Shown here piece after piece: positions 10,240 to 21,841 of a stretch of 64,000 bases of DNA. The stretch lies in the NCBI GenBank assembly GCA_003988855.1, contig QYAI01000062.1, positions 124,001 to 188,000 on the forward strand, in the 5' to 3' direction. A program made the translations under genes and the position numbers. Position 1 is the stretch's first letter. The number at the start of each line of letters is the position of its first letter. The DNA comes from Arachnopeziza araneosa. Its lineage: Eukaryota; Ascomycota; Leotiomycetes; Helotiales; Arachnopezizaceae. The notes below the pieces were generated by a model. It was not told the DNA's origin. It did no database searches and saw only the letters and a list, made by a program, of their open reading frames with translations.

Positions 10240-12056
10240 AATTATGACAATGAAAATCAATTAGAGGAACTGTGGAGACCTCACTGAAATATATATAGAA
10301 GTCGTTCGAGGGGTACCCCTGCAGTGGAGGCGGCGAAGCAAAGAGGCTAATATCAGCGAAATAATTTCACGTGTTGATCCACCGGAACTCTGCGAATTAT
10401 GGGAGGCTAGGCTTTGGCTAAATGATTTCCCATGACATAATTAACAATCTACCAGCTCCTGAATGCCTCAGTGAATTCTAACCAAACTACACTGAAATAA
10501 TTGAGTGTCTTGGCTCTTATGCTACGCGACTCCGAAGCGAACTGGATTGACTGATCTTAGAATGATCGAAATAATGGATTGCTATAATTTTATTAACTAA
10601 GTAGTACTACTTTTAACTATTTTTATTCTTAGGCTTTGTTCAACTTCCACGTTACTGTAAGCACTAGACATGTAAATATCTTTAACTAGATAAACCTCTT
10701 TCTATCACGGCACAGAAAATGTAAGAAATAATCAGTCCTGCACAAAGATTTCAATACAGAGTAGGATGGAACCTTGAAGAATTAGAACAAAGAGAACATA
10801 GCTCATAGTAACTTTGCTGTGCAGCTCGGTCATTTCATGAACTGTTCACAATCTATCTGGACCACTGAGTGAAACTTCCGGCCAACATTCTTAACAAAAA
10901 AAGCGGAAATAGTACAGTTTATTAAGATTAAAATATTAATGAGTTCTGTGTTAGTTTTATCGACTTCTGTTAAATACGAACTTTGGGTATAGAGTAACCT
11001 AACATCTACCTTAAAAAGCTCAATGCAACAAGCTTTCTATCAAATAAGTATAGATTTGAAGCAAAGCAACTTAGACGAGAAGATGCCAGCCACACGACCG
11101 TGATAAACAATCGAGATTACGAAGCGCGCGAATGCCGATCTTAGAGTTACCATATTATACGACTGTGAATTAGTAGGATCTAGTTATTACACTTCTGGAC
11201 TGCCATGGGAATTTACGACCCAAAGGTAATGTGAAACCCTAATTCGAAAGTTTATGTTTGCATTTCTAGCAACATCTGTAAGACACGAGAGCGGAAAGAT
11301 TCATGAAACAAGCTCTAATGAAAAGTAGATGACAGGGACCAGTCTCGCACAGTGTGTATTGTTTACAGTGAGCAAGCCCTCCTATTCTCATCAGAACCAA
11401 TTGCAGGGAGAATTAAGCCGAGATACGATGACTAATTCAGGGGGGAAGAAGACAGCACTACTCGCTCTCGAAAGATCGAGAAGGAATAAATTGTGGCTAG
11501 TGATGTAGATCATGCAAAGTTCCTGCGAAATTGATCAGCAAATTTTCCCAGCTAGAAAGGCTCTCCTGTGACTGTTCTGCTGATCGCGGCAGCGTGTGCC
11601 GAACAGGGCGTGAACACCTGAATACTGACGTCGAAGGCGTCTTTTGAGCCAGTCAAGGCACAGAGTTGGGGAGTTTTGTCAGCGTCCGACACTCGGAGGT
11701 CGCTGTGGCTGGCACAATCCCGAACGCCGCCCTTCAGCCGCCCGCCAAGGAATTTTCGCTCGGGGTGTGCCCATTGATTATTGATCAAATTTTCACACCA
11801 CCAGGTACACTTTGCTGACAACTATGACATCGATGGCACGCAAGGCGTGCGATGGTAAGGAGATAAATAGAGATGTCTCCCTGCATCGAAATAAAGAATA
11901 TCCATCATCACAATCAAGCAGTTCGATACAATAGCAAACAATCAAGATACTCATCCTCATTTAACCTCTTTCAAATCAACAAGACAATCAGCTTTAAGCA
12001 CTCAGCTAAGCACATCCACAAACAAATCAAAACAAAAACCACCACAACAAATCACA
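10240..12056. other. AT-rich gene-poor stretch
   Basis: 1.8 kb with many short stops in all frames. A minus-strand frame at 11552-11821 (89 codons) has no recognisable features and I do not support it. 11870-12056 is A/C-rich and looks like the 5' UTR of the small gene that follows. No element termini were found. Confidence 0.5.
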
Positions 12057-12257
12057 ATGTCTCCACGATCAGCTGCACCAATGGCCGCTTCAGAGCACAA
12101 CCAACCCAGAGCCTCATTCGAGTCCAACGGCTCATCAACTCCGGCCAAGGCTAGCGGTCCGCTCCACAACGTTGCACGGAGAATTGTAAGCGCTGCAAAG
12201 GAACACCACCAAAAGTCCAATGCAGCATTCGAGGCATATTATGGACGGAAGATATAG
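12057..12257 (+). CDS. Small conserved-looking protein, function unknown
   Basis: A 66-codon frame with ATG at 12057 in good context (CACAATG) after a long A/C-rich leader. The N-terminal half is polar and Ser/Pro/Ala-rich. The C-terminal half is a compact basic helix-like block ('NVARRIVSAAKEHH', then 'AAFEAYYG'). This layout resembles small, highly expressed conidiation- or stress-associated proteins of ascomycetes, but I cannot assign it to one. No signal peptide or membrane segment is seen. Confidence 0.5.
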   Translation: MSPRSAAPMAASEHNQPRASFESNGSSTPAKASGPLHNVARRIVSAAKEHHQKSNAAFEAYYGRKI

Positions 12258-12955
12258 AGAGCGAGAGGTGAAGGGAGGAGATGAAATCGGTGCTTGGTAG
12301 CATTTGGAGAATGGGCTGGGTAGGCGAATGAAATGGAAATACACCTATTTGGTTTGGCGTTGGGGGTCTATTCGTCCGTCATTACATCATGGCTCTCATG
12401 GCTATCATTAATAAACATAATAATTAATTCTTTAAATCGTTCCTCTCATCATTTGCGAACTGTGAAGCTTCTCGATATGAAAAGGTCAAAAAGTCACGAA
12501 TTAAAACCCGTGGCTGAAATACGTAACCATCTTATCATTGGATCCACGAGTCAGACAAATCACTAACCAATAACTCAAGTCATATGCCGTACTTGCAACA
12601 GCTACTTCAGTACCAGAGTTTCGATATGAGCATTTTTCATTCGGTCTTTGACCTGAGCTGTGGGTGAGCCAATGCTGAACTAGGTAAATAAGTGAGCTAA
12701 GGGCCTCCTTGTTTGGGCCTCACGGTTACGACTGCCGTTGGCTAAAATTAGAAAGAGACAGAGAGGGAACAAACAAGGAACGCTTAAAAAAAAGTTGAAT
12801 TTATAAACCTCAACACAGTATCCTAAAAACTCAAAATCTTATAAAAACTCATGTAAATAGGACCTTGAGTTTAGTTCTAAATTATTCGTCTGCTGGCTTA
12901 CAGGTGCGGTGTAAACTTGGCTGATTCTTTTGCAATCTCAATTCCATTTGCAATC
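12258..12955. other. Intergenic with an 18-bp tandem duplication
   Basis: About 700 bp, mostly AT-rich, without a supported gene. At 12932-12949 and 12950-12967 an 18-bp unit (GCAATCTCAATTCCATTT) is perfectly duplicated, just at the 3' end of the next gene. Confidence 0.6.
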
Positions 12956-13309
12956 TCAATTCCATTTGCGCAAGGAAGACGCCACCTCAAATCTAACAGT
13001 ACGACTGGCAGGGATCGGTCCCACACCAGTAAGATTAGCAACCCCAGTCACTGGCACCACCGCCTTGAGGATCTGCGTGGGGTTGTTACCGTACGTGACG
13101 CAGCAATACCTTTGCACGTCGACCGGGTGGACGGTGACTCCGTCTGGTCCAGACAATACCAGCAAAAGCGCTGTTGTCCAACACTCCGCTTTGTAGTTAG
13201 GATTGCTCATTGCAGGCTGCTCCATATCACGCCGCCAGCAGAGGGCGGAGGCTGGGGCAGTGAGAAGAACGAGACCAGCAACGGCGCAAAGATACCAGAG
13301 GGGCAGCAT
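12956..13309 (-). CDS. Small secreted protein, unrecognised
   Basis: A 117-aa frame with a good signal peptide ('LWYLCAVAGLVLLTAPASA'). The mature part of about 95 aa has four cysteines (one after the cleavage site, one in 'AECW', and a 'YCC' pair). No introns are needed. The stop falls inside the 18-bp tandem duplication at 12932-12967, so the C-terminus may have been changed by that slippage event. The family is unknown. Small size, secretion signal and a gene-poor, repeat-rich setting are what effector-like proteins show, but that is only suggestive. Confidence 0.45.
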   Translation of the reverse strand: MLPLWYLCAVAGLVLLTAPASALCWRRDMEQPAMSNPNYKAECWTTALLLVLSGPDGVTVHPVDVQRYCCVTYGNNPTQILKAVVPVTGVANLTGVGPIPASRTVRFEVASSLRKWN

Positions 13310-14386
13310 ATGCTGATTCTGAGGGATGCATTTTAAATTAGTAAAAATGTAATAAGGAAAAGTTTAATGATTTAAAAGAACAGTTACCTAGCAAAGTAGT
13401 TGTGCGATATATAAGTTGAGAGTAACGTTCCAGACCGCGGTTTGGCAAAAAGAGTTAATAACTCAAGTGAAGATGACGGTATTTTAATCGTGGAAGGTGG
13501 AATGTCGTAGGGTTTTATAATTTTCGATAAAGACAATGAAACTACTTGAACGAGAGGCCTCGCTGCATGTTCCGTATGCCTTGGCTAGAATAACTAGCAG
13601 CATGTTTCCAATCACTGAGGGAAAATAGACCGCACAGCTTTAGTCAGCTCTGGCCTCGCTTCCTTCATAAATTTATTCGTCTCGTAGAGCAGAGCAGTAG
13701 TCAGATCAGTGTCTGCTTCAACCCTCGTATCAGCTTCATCCCTAAAGGATTCACAGTAAAGGAAGCGGCACAGAGCGTGTAGCTTATGCATTATGGAGCA
13801 TGGTACATGTTAGGCTTATAAATAAACGCAATCAGAACCCTGGACCCGTACATCTCTTACTCGTGATAGTATACACATAGATCATACAATGATCCTAGCT
13901 AGTGAGGCTTTGCCTCCTGCATCACCGAATAGATCCACACAATGCTCCCTCCAGATTAGAAACCTATCGATAAAGGTACATTTTAGTTTAGTCGTATGCG
14001 CACCATGTTGTCGCTTACCAGGCGAAACCAATCAAGGACCATTTTATTAGCTGGTACGATAATAGTACGTACAAAAAACCTCACTCCGAGTCTTCTGACA
14101 TTATTATTGCAGGAATATTCCTACGTCACTCTAACCCTAAGACCCATGCTCTTCACTCCTCATTCATATATTCATACGCAGCATGTGGTTAGCTTGTTCC
14201 GAAGTTGATCCGAACCGTGGTGATAGATCTCCGAGGCGGTCAAAATTCGCCTTCGCCAAAGCATTAGGAAATCATAAAGTCGAAGCTTAAATACTACAAT
14301 CTTTACTTAACCAAAGTCGATAAAAGCCCCTGACGTGCTACTAGCTAGTGCTTCTAGTCTGCGTGTGATCTGGAGGACGAATGAGT
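13310..14386. other. Gene-poor stretch
   Basis: 1.1 kb with no supported gene. The frame at 13996-14208 is not convincing. Confidence 0.5.
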
Positions 14387-15137
14387 GTAAGGAAACGAAG
14401 TGCAAGGAAACGAAGTGTATGCAAGCCTGATGTATTCGAAGAGTGGAAAGCTAGGCTACATAGTTATCCTTGTTCCTGAACGCTCCTTCCTGTCTCGTGA
14501 CATGTCCCCCTCCTTTTTCAAAGAACTAACTACTCTGGTAGTTGTATCTTGTCTTGTCTGCCTTGCTCTTATAAGGAGTGCGTCTCGGAAGGAAGTGCGT
14601 CTCTGAAAGAAGTGTATTGTTGGGAGGCAAGATGAATTCAGGAAAAAGCTGATTCATTGCTAACTACGAAGTACTGTGCTGGTTCCTTAAAGGACACCGG
14701 TCTTGCTGACTAACTAGCTCCCAGTCCTGCCCTAATCCTAGTTCTGTCTCGTGACCTGCGCACGTGCTAGTACTGTCTCGTGACATGTATCGAAGGAAGT
14801 GTATCGAAGAAAGTGTATCGAAGGAAGTGCGTCTTGAAGGAGGTATGTTTCGAAAAGAAGTTTGTCTCGACGGTACTGTCTTGTAGAGGTCTCGGAGGTT
14901 TTGTCTTGTCTCGAGGGCCTTGTCTTGTCTCGAAGGAAGAAGTGTGTATTATTACGAAGCTCTAGACGAGGCTTTGTAAAGGTCGTAATCCGAAGCTCTA
15001 GACGAGACTTGCAGAGGTGTTGCTGCAATTGCGTGACACAATCAACAGTACTGTCTCGAGGCCCTAGACGAGCCGGAGGTCTTCTGCTAATGCTAGACGC
15101 AAAGCGCGTGTGACGTTAAGGGTGTTGCTACTAATTG
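14387..15137 (+). repeat. Unclassified dispersed repeat, copy 1
   Basis: This region shares long stretches with 58578-59119. Shared features, in order, are a 'GAAGTGTATGCAAGCCTGATG' type opening, 'CTCTGGTAGTTGTATCTTGTCT', clusters of 'GTCTTG/GTCTCG' and 'AAGCTCTAGA', and an ending near 'GGTGTTGCTACTAAT'. Both copies are on the same strand. No coding frame is shared. The TG-rich edges 'TGTTGCTACCAATTG' (start of other copies) and 'TGTTGCTACTAATTG' (end) look like long-terminal-repeat or non-autonomous element borders, but I could not find target duplications. Copy 1 is longer than the 58.6 kb copy by about 200 bp, partly through extra GTCTCG-type repeats. Confidence 0.6.
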
Positions 15138-15352
15138 TTGGGAGACAAGAATAACTTATGAGGAAGCTGATGGAGTGTCGAGTCTCGTGGCTCAATCTTT
15201 TCACCTGATGTTTTTTTAGAGAAGTGTGAATGGTAGTGTCGATTCTTGTGGGGTCATGTGCGCAGTGTGTGATTGGGTCCGTAATCGGACTCGAGCAATT
15301 CTTCTAACCAGAGGTCTCTGTCTCGAGTTATTAGCTTAATTCGAGAACTGCA

Positions 15353-15434
15353 TGTTGCTACCAATTGTAAGGAACGAAGCGCATGCAAGCCTGATGTATT
15401 TGAAGAGTGGAAAGCTAGGCTATGTAGCTACCCT
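15353..15434 (+). repeat. Unclassified dispersed repeat, 5' fragment (copy 2)
   Basis: About 80 bp starting 'TGTTGCTACCAATTGTAAGG' match the first part of the repeat at 58578 and at 14387, including 'GGAAAGCTAGGCTA'. The match then ends, so this is a truncated copy lying about 215 bp after copy 1. Confidence 0.6.
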
Positions 15435-15873
15435 TGTATTTCTGCTGCCTTGTTTCTCGTTTCCATCTAAGATGGTATTGTTAACAAGCTTTTGGTCGAG
15501 AGGACCGTCTTCGAAGGTTAGCCTACTTGTAATGGAGAAGCCATCCGGAATTCCCGAGTTTAGCGTGGCCACTTGGCGCAAGGTGCTACACCAACTCAGA
15601 ACTGTCAGGATTTAAGTGTAATACATCGTCGAGAGATGGACTAGCGGGTACTGACTCGGCCAAACACACTATTTAATGGCCCTATAGATCTGTTCTCTTC
15701 GTATCCTTATCATCAATCAATGCAAACTCTGCTGCTTAACAGGAAATCCTAAAATCGAGGGTTAAATACCAGAACCTCTACTTTACCTCAGCTCTTTAAA
15801 CTTGGTACAGTAGAAGATAATTATCTAAGAACTTCTTATCTTTAGTTTCGAGTGCTTGCTCAGAAGAGCGTGA
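15435..15873. other. Spacer before the HET relic
   Basis: About 440 bp with no supported coding sequence. An in-frame TGA at 15871-15873 closes the HET-like frame upstream. Confidence 0.4.
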
Positions 15874-16434
15874 AGATTTTGCGATTTTGATTTTGCCTTC
15901 GGCGAGGACGACTTTCCCCGCCTCGAGCTTTTCAACATTTCATCAGAAGGTACACAATACCATTGCTTGGAGATGTTACCTAAATGGAAGTAGGAGTTCA
16001 AAAAGGTGGCTACTGTATCAGATGTTATTTGCCATCTTCCTGCAAGAAAATCATCGGCATTCATGGTCGGCATTCACCAACATGTTAGAAATGGTTGCGA
16101 ATGTTCTTTTTACATATTCGAAAACTCGGAGATAACTGCTATATATTCCAAGGGAGCGATTCCCTTCATCTTTTTCTCCGAATCTTCGGTAACACTGGTG
16201 AAAAAGAACTGGACTTCAGAAGTTGCGACTCCACCAGCTAAACTTGTTGCCATCAGCCACGTCCGCTCCCAAGGGCTAGGAAATTGGCAGTCCAACGCAA
16301 TTGCCACCTGTCAACTATCCCGGCTGCAGCAGCTGGCCGACAATCTGTATCCTCATAATGGTCATCACATTCCATTCTGGATTGACACTGCATGTGTACC
16401 TCTCACACAGCCAGGGAATTCCGTGGCCCTCGAA
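15874..16434 (+). pseudogene. HET-domain-like gene, 5' part, interrupted by a retrotransposon
   Basis: This is the first part of a heterokaryon-incompatibility-type protein. The blocks 'LVAISHV', 'GLGN' and 'PFWIDTACVPL' match the N-terminal HET signature (Trp in the usual SHVW position reads Arg). The frame has an in-frame TAG at 15991-15993 and a TGA at 15871-15873, so no full N-terminus can be built. At 16434 the frame is cut by the chromovirus. It resumes at 22560 in exactly the codon phase expected if the element and one copy of the 5-bp duplication are removed. HET proteins act in self/non-self recognition and trigger cell death when incompatible alleles meet. This copy is dead. Confidence 0.75.
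16430..16434. repeat. Target site duplication, left copy (TCGAA)
   Basis: TCGAA immediately precedes the left LTR and recurs immediately after the right LTR at 22555-22559. Five bp is the usual size for Ty3/gypsy integrases. Confidence 0.9.
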
Positions 16435-16443
16435 TGTTACGGG

Positions 16444-16464
16444 CATCACGTGGGGCACGTGATG
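16444..16464. promoter_or_regulatory. 21-bp palindrome with two CACGTG boxes in the LTR
   Basis: CATCACGTG and CACGTGATG form a perfect 9-bp inverted repeat around GGG, so two E-box-like CACGTG sites lie head to head. The right LTR has the same structure at 22348-22368, with two changes in and beside the loop (GTAAGG for GTGGGG) that destroy the first CACGTG. Such sites bind bHLH-type factors in fungi. A role in LTR transcription is inference. Confidence 0.6.
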
Positions 16465-16480
16465 TATCGCAAGTATCGTG

Positions 16481-16543
16481 CATGCGATACATGCGATACA
16501 TGCGATACATGCGATACATGCGATACATGCGATACATGCGATA
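16481..16543 (+). repeat. Seven tandem 9-bp repeats in left LTR
   Basis: Seven exact copies of CATGCGATA in a row. The segment just upstream contains GTATCGC, the reverse complement of the repeat core, so a large hairpin is possible. The right LTR also has exactly seven copies (22385-22447). Confidence 0.9.
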
Positions 16544-16708
16544 CATGTCTCATAGGAGCTGTGTGCTTAACTTTAGTTATCAATCTATACTCTTTACTGC
16601 GAGACTACTCTCTATACCTTACCTTAGATACAGAATACTAACCTACGCAGCTAAGCGTCGTAACACTTTGAGCACCTTCACTCTACGGTACTAGACAAGA
16701 TCGAAGAC

Positions 16709-19700
16709 ATGTCAAACTCAGGCGGATTATCAGATAGTGGAACTAAGATAGAGGTCACGCTAGCAGGTGCTATAGCACTAGCGAGACCTGAGTTCTTCTT
16801 AGGAGAACTAACGAAGCTCAGGAGCTTCCTAAAGGCTATCGACATGTTTAGCGTGTTGAAACTAAAAGACTTTGAGAGCCTTAGCCGAAGCGCGAAAGTC
16901 GTGTAGGCAGCCTCGTTCTTGAAGAAGGATGCTTACAACTAGATCGAACCTTTTCTTACGAATGCTATAAAGAACCTTAGCTTAGGAGAAATCGTCACTA
17001 CGAGGGCGAAAGCAGGAACAGTCGCAGTCTTCGCTAACCTATCGGAATTCAAGAAGAAAATTACTAAGCTCTACGAGGTTGTAGATAAGGAAAGAAATGC
17101 GACTCGGACTCTGATGAACTTTAGGCAAACGAGAAGCGTCATAGCTTACAGCGCTTAGTTTAATCGTTAGGCGACTTTAGTTCTTTAAGACGAGAGGTCT
17201 CTTAATAATTACTACTATAAGAGTCTGAAGGACTACATCAAAGATAAGATAGCACGCTAGAAGAATCGCCTAGCTACTATTATAGAAATAGCGGCAATAG
17301 CGCTTAGGATCGACGCAAGGCGCGAAAAGAGAAGAAAAGAAAAACAAGGCGTCACGAATAACTTTTATCGAAGACTGTACAAAAATAAAGAATAGAAACT
17401 CAAGCCGAAAGATCATAAGGACTTAATGGATTTAAGTGCGACATCTCGGGACAAGAAGGCACTACTTAAGAAGAATACTTCTTCAGGAGGAGGAAAGCTC
17501 AAGAAGAAAGTACTCTTACAAGAACAGAAAAAGAAGTACTGAGAAGAAAAACGTTGTTTTTAGTGCGGACTTACGAGTTACTTTGCTCGTATGCACAACG
17601 AAAAAACTAGAAAAATTAACGCAGCACAGATTAGTGCAACAACTTAGGAAGAACTCGCGCGAATAGAAGACGACTTTTTACCTTCGTACGAGTACCTGGT
17701 AGAAGAGCCGTTAGATAATAAGCTAACACTTTGGTTTGACGAGGTAGCACGACTGCATGCTTAGCACACACAACAACTATTGGAAGCGACGGAAGAAATC
17801 TTTACAGACAAACCTTAGCCTGAAGAAAATTAGACTATAGAATAGTACTAAGAAAGAATTATGTCTGACTAAGAGAACTAGAAACTTATGCGCTTGTAGC
17901 GCAAGTTAGGATTAGTTTCGCCGCGGTATTAAGTCGAGAAAGATCTTCAGGAAGGACTAATCAGAGGAAATATGTATCGAGTTGTGTATTAAGAACGACT
18001 GTTCTTGTTAATAGTATTATTTTATAGCGCAGGCAATAATTATGTTACCAAAACACGAAGAGTACTATACGAATTGCAGGACACAGAAGAGTATCGACTC
18101 TTATCTTTGTTACGATTCTACCGGAAGTAAGAACTAGAGGCAGACTTATGTTTTGTAATTCGAGAACTTGTCTCTAGAGAAGAACGTACGAACTATACCT
18201 GGTTAGAAAGAACTATAAGAGACGACTTTAAAATCGAGCATATATATTAGTACGACTTAGGACATGCCGACAGCAATAAGAAATAGAAAAACGAAGAATA
18301 AAAGAACGTAATTAAAGAAGAACTCGCGAACATCGAAGCAAAGCTGTTTACGTCTTAAGAAAGCGAGAAGAGCTTTCGCTAGAAGCAAATGTTCTAGAGA
18401 GAAACTCTAAGCATAGACTAGAAATGCAACGCTACTAAAGAAATCAGAAAGCTAGAAAAGAATGCGAGCTTAGCAACTTCTTAGCATCTGATGATTAACG
18501 TGGAAGTACATAGCTATGCGCTACGAGCTATAATTAACTCGAAAGCTACAGGAAACTTTATTAACTTCCAAACTGTACGAGACTTGAAGATTCCTACTAA
18601 GGTAATAAAAACTTAGTACAGATTGTCTGTAGTAGACAAAACGCTAGTACAACACAACTAAGGGATTGTAGACGTTCGCACACACCTAGTAACTATAAAG
18701 ACGAGATTAGTCTACTTTCTTAGAAAAAGCAGAAAGCGAACTTATAAAGAAAAAATCTAACTTTATGTGACAAAAATTAAAGACAATCAGATTATCTTAG
18801 AGCTGCTCTGAATTAAGAAACACAATTCAAGCATTAACTAAGCAGAAGGCAGTGTTGCCCTGAATAGATGCCTCTGTAAAGGCAATTCACAATAACTACA
18901 TAATAGTACTCTGAAGCAGCTAGAAATTAGTGCAACCTTAGAACAAGATAAGCACCGATTACTAGAGGAACTTAAGAATTTCCTGCTGCTGTTTACAGAG
19001 AAAAAAGAAATACAGGAAATCGTACTAAGAGAAGAATAAGACTACTACATACTTCTGATAGAAGGCAAGAAGCTAACTTTTAGACCTATATACTCTATGT
19101 CAGAAGAAGACTTAAGGATACTACGAGAATTTATCGACACGAATAAAGAAAAAGAATTAATCTAGGACTCGAAATTACTAGCGAGAGCGCTAGCGCTGTT
19201 CGTGCTAAAACCGGACAGTAAGCGAAGGCTCGTGATAAACTATTAAGACTTGAACAAAATTACTATTAAAGACAGGCACGCTCTGCTACTGCTAGACGAG
19301 TTAAGAGATTAGCTGCAGAAGGCAGTGTGCTTTACTAAGCTAGATATAAAAGAAGAGTACAACCTACTTCGGATAAAAGAAGAAGAAGAATAAAAAACTG
19401 CGTTTTGCTGCAAGTACGGCTACTACGAATACAAAGTAATGCTGTTTGAACTGTGCAACGCACTAGCTTCTTTTATGCGATAGATTCTTAGCATCTTGAA
19501 AAGATAGATTAACATATCCTGCATATGCTACTTGGATAATGTGTTAATATATACGAAAACCAGACAAAACTATACGAAGGTCGTACGGGAAATTCTTAAG
19601 GCACTTCAGAAAGCAAGCATGACCTGTAAGATCAAGAAGTGTCGGTTCTTAGTTAGCAGAGTCAAGTTTTTAGGATACATCGTCACTACTAAAAAGCTAG

Positions 19701-21841
19701 AGGCAGACTCTGAGAAAGTCCGACTTATCTTGAAATAGCAACTTTCTACAAACGTAAAGAAAGTACAATTCTTTATAAGATTAGCAGGCTATTACTGACG
19801 GTTTATAGCTAAGTATTCGGATATAGCAAGCTTAATTACGGATCTTACGAAAAAGAAACAACTGTACAAATAAGAAAAAGAGCAGCAAGCAGCTTTCGAA
19901 AAGTTAAAACAACGTCTAACTACAACTTTAGTAATAGTTAACGCGAACTCGGAAAAGCTGTACACTATCGAGGCTAATGCTTCGGACAAGGCTTTGAAAG
20001 CAACACTAAGCTAACTAGAGCTAACAGAAAAGCTACAGCTAGTAGCGTACCTGTTAAGGAAGTTCTACAAGGCAAAGCAGAATTATGCTATTTACGATAA
20101 AGAAATGTTAGCAATAGTAGATGCTTTCAAGAAATAGCGAGTTTACTTGCAAGAAGCAAAGCACAAGGTGCAAGTATACTCGGACTACTACAATCTGAGC
20201 TACTTCTTGACTACTCAGAAACTAAACTAGAGGCAAGCTAGGTAGTACGAAGAATTAAGGACGTTCGACTTTCAGATTAACTACGTCAAAGAAACCGAGA
20301 ATAGACGCGCAGATGCCCTAAGCCGAAAGCCGAAGTATCAGGCAGCAGACAAGGTACTAGAACGTCAAGTGCTTAGGTTAGCAGCTACATTCGAGACTAA
20401 AACAGACGTATTCAAGAAAAGAATTTAGAAGGCATATATAGCAGATCTAGAATGCTAGAAAATCCTAGCGAAGAAAAGATCGAGGTTTCAGGTCAAGAGA
20501 CTATAGATTCTAATAAACGAAAGAATATTCGTGCTAGCTACAATAGCTAATGAATTCTTACGAGTGTTCTACGAGCTGCTAGCTTAAAGACACTAGAAAG
20601 TAAAGAAAACTATAGCACGTCTACAGCAGAATTACGCTATGCACGGCATGCGGAAGAAAGTCAAGGAAGTTATCTAAAAATGCGACATCTGCAACAAAAG
20701 CAAAGCGGCAAGACATAAGCCGTACGAACTACTAAAGAACCTAGAGACCTTAAGAGAGCTATAGCAATCAGTAGCCTAGAACTTTATTGTCAAATTACTA
20801 AAGTCAAAAGAACCTACGGACGAGAACAAATATAACTCGATCCTGGTAATTACAGAAAGATTAACTAAGTATGTGTATGCTAGGCTATAGAAGAAAACAT
20901 ACACTGCGGAACAGCTTGCGTATTAATTTCTAGAAACAGTAGTAGCTAAGCATAAAGTGCTAATAGAAATTATCTCGGACAGAAATAAGCTATTCACATC
21001 TAAATTCTAGAGCAGCCTGACGGCGCAGCTAGAAATCAAACAAAAGATGTCTACAGCATTTTACTTCTATACGAACGAACAGACGAAGCAGTACAATCAG
21101 ACGCTAGAAGCCTATCTGAGAAGTTATGTGAACTTACAGCAAGACGACTAGGTTCGACTGCTGCTACTAGCGAAGTTCACGTACAACAGCTCGGTTAATG
21201 CATCAACTAAGGTAACACCTTTCTTCGCAAACTATAGAAGAGAGTGTTATGCTTACTAGAACGCGTTAGAAGATAAGACTAGATCTAAGAGAGCAATCTA
21301 AGATGTGGAAATGCTTAAAAAAGTTCATAAGCAGCTAAAAACAGAAATTAATTTGAACAATAGCAAAATAGCGGCTTACTACAACACTAGACGTAGTGTA
21401 GGACCTACGTTCAAGAAAAAAAATAAAGTCTACTTACTGAAGAAAAACATCAAGACGAAAAAGCCAAACTCTAAGTTAGATTTCAAGAAACTCGGGCCGT
21501 ACGAGGTTAAAAAGGTAAAAGAACTAGTTAATTATAAGCTAAAACTACCTAAAGAATCAAGAGTTTACTTCGTGTTTCATACCTCTCTTCTTGAGGCAGC
21601 ACCGGGCAGGATCTCTCTCGCGACCTAAGACGAGATAACACTACTTAATGAAGAAGAAGAGTATTTTCCGGAAGAAATTCTAGAAGATAAGAAGGTCAGA
21701 AATTAGCAGCAGTACTTAGTCAAATAGAAGGACTACCTACCGTCGGAGACAACATAAGAGCCGGCTAGGCACTTGGAGAGTCACTCCGAGTTAGTGTCGG
21801 AGTATCTTCGAGGAAAGGCCAAACGAGATCCAGGGAATTGA
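16709..21841 (+). pseudogene. Chromovirus gag-pol polyprotein, many nonsense codons
   Basis: One frame of about 1710 codons holds all domains without a single frameshift that I can find. From the 5' end they are: capsid-like gag; a degenerate zinc knuckle near 17555 (CF-stop-CG); a protease whose DSGA motif reads NSKA near 18540; an RT whose catalytic 'DD' reads YLDN near 19535; RNase H near 20000; an integrase from about 20700; and a chromodomain at about 21655-21780 ('YLVK', then a stop where Trp is expected, 'KDYLPSETT'). Stops are mostly TAG, with some TAA and at least two TGA. They fall where Gln or Trp is expected, as CpA-to-TpA mutation predicts. Catalytic losses are G-to-A changes. 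The true end is TGA at 21839-21841. This copy encodes no functional enzyme. Confidence 0.9.

Larger units (their letters stand above)
16435..16665 (+). repeat. Left LTR (231 bp)
   Basis: Begins TGTTACGGGC and ends CGTCGTAACA. It is 15 bp longer than the right LTR because of an extra segment after 'CATGTCTCA'. At four positions it has T where the right LTR has C, always before A. It contains a CACGTG palindrome and seven 9-bp repeats, annotated separately. Confidence 0.93.

Noticed and set aside
11552..11821. 89-codon minus-strand frame
   Set aside because: No signal peptide, domain or repeat; composition unremarkable.
16481..16543. Regular repeats looking like a CRISPR-type array
   Set aside because: The units are adjacent 9-mers without spacers and lie inside both LTRs of a eukaryotic element.
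16709..21841. Reassigned TAG codon (TAG read as Gln)
   Set aside because: TAG also stands at Trp positions, and the same changes occur in the LTRs; intact genes in the window use CAG normally. CpA mutation explains both.
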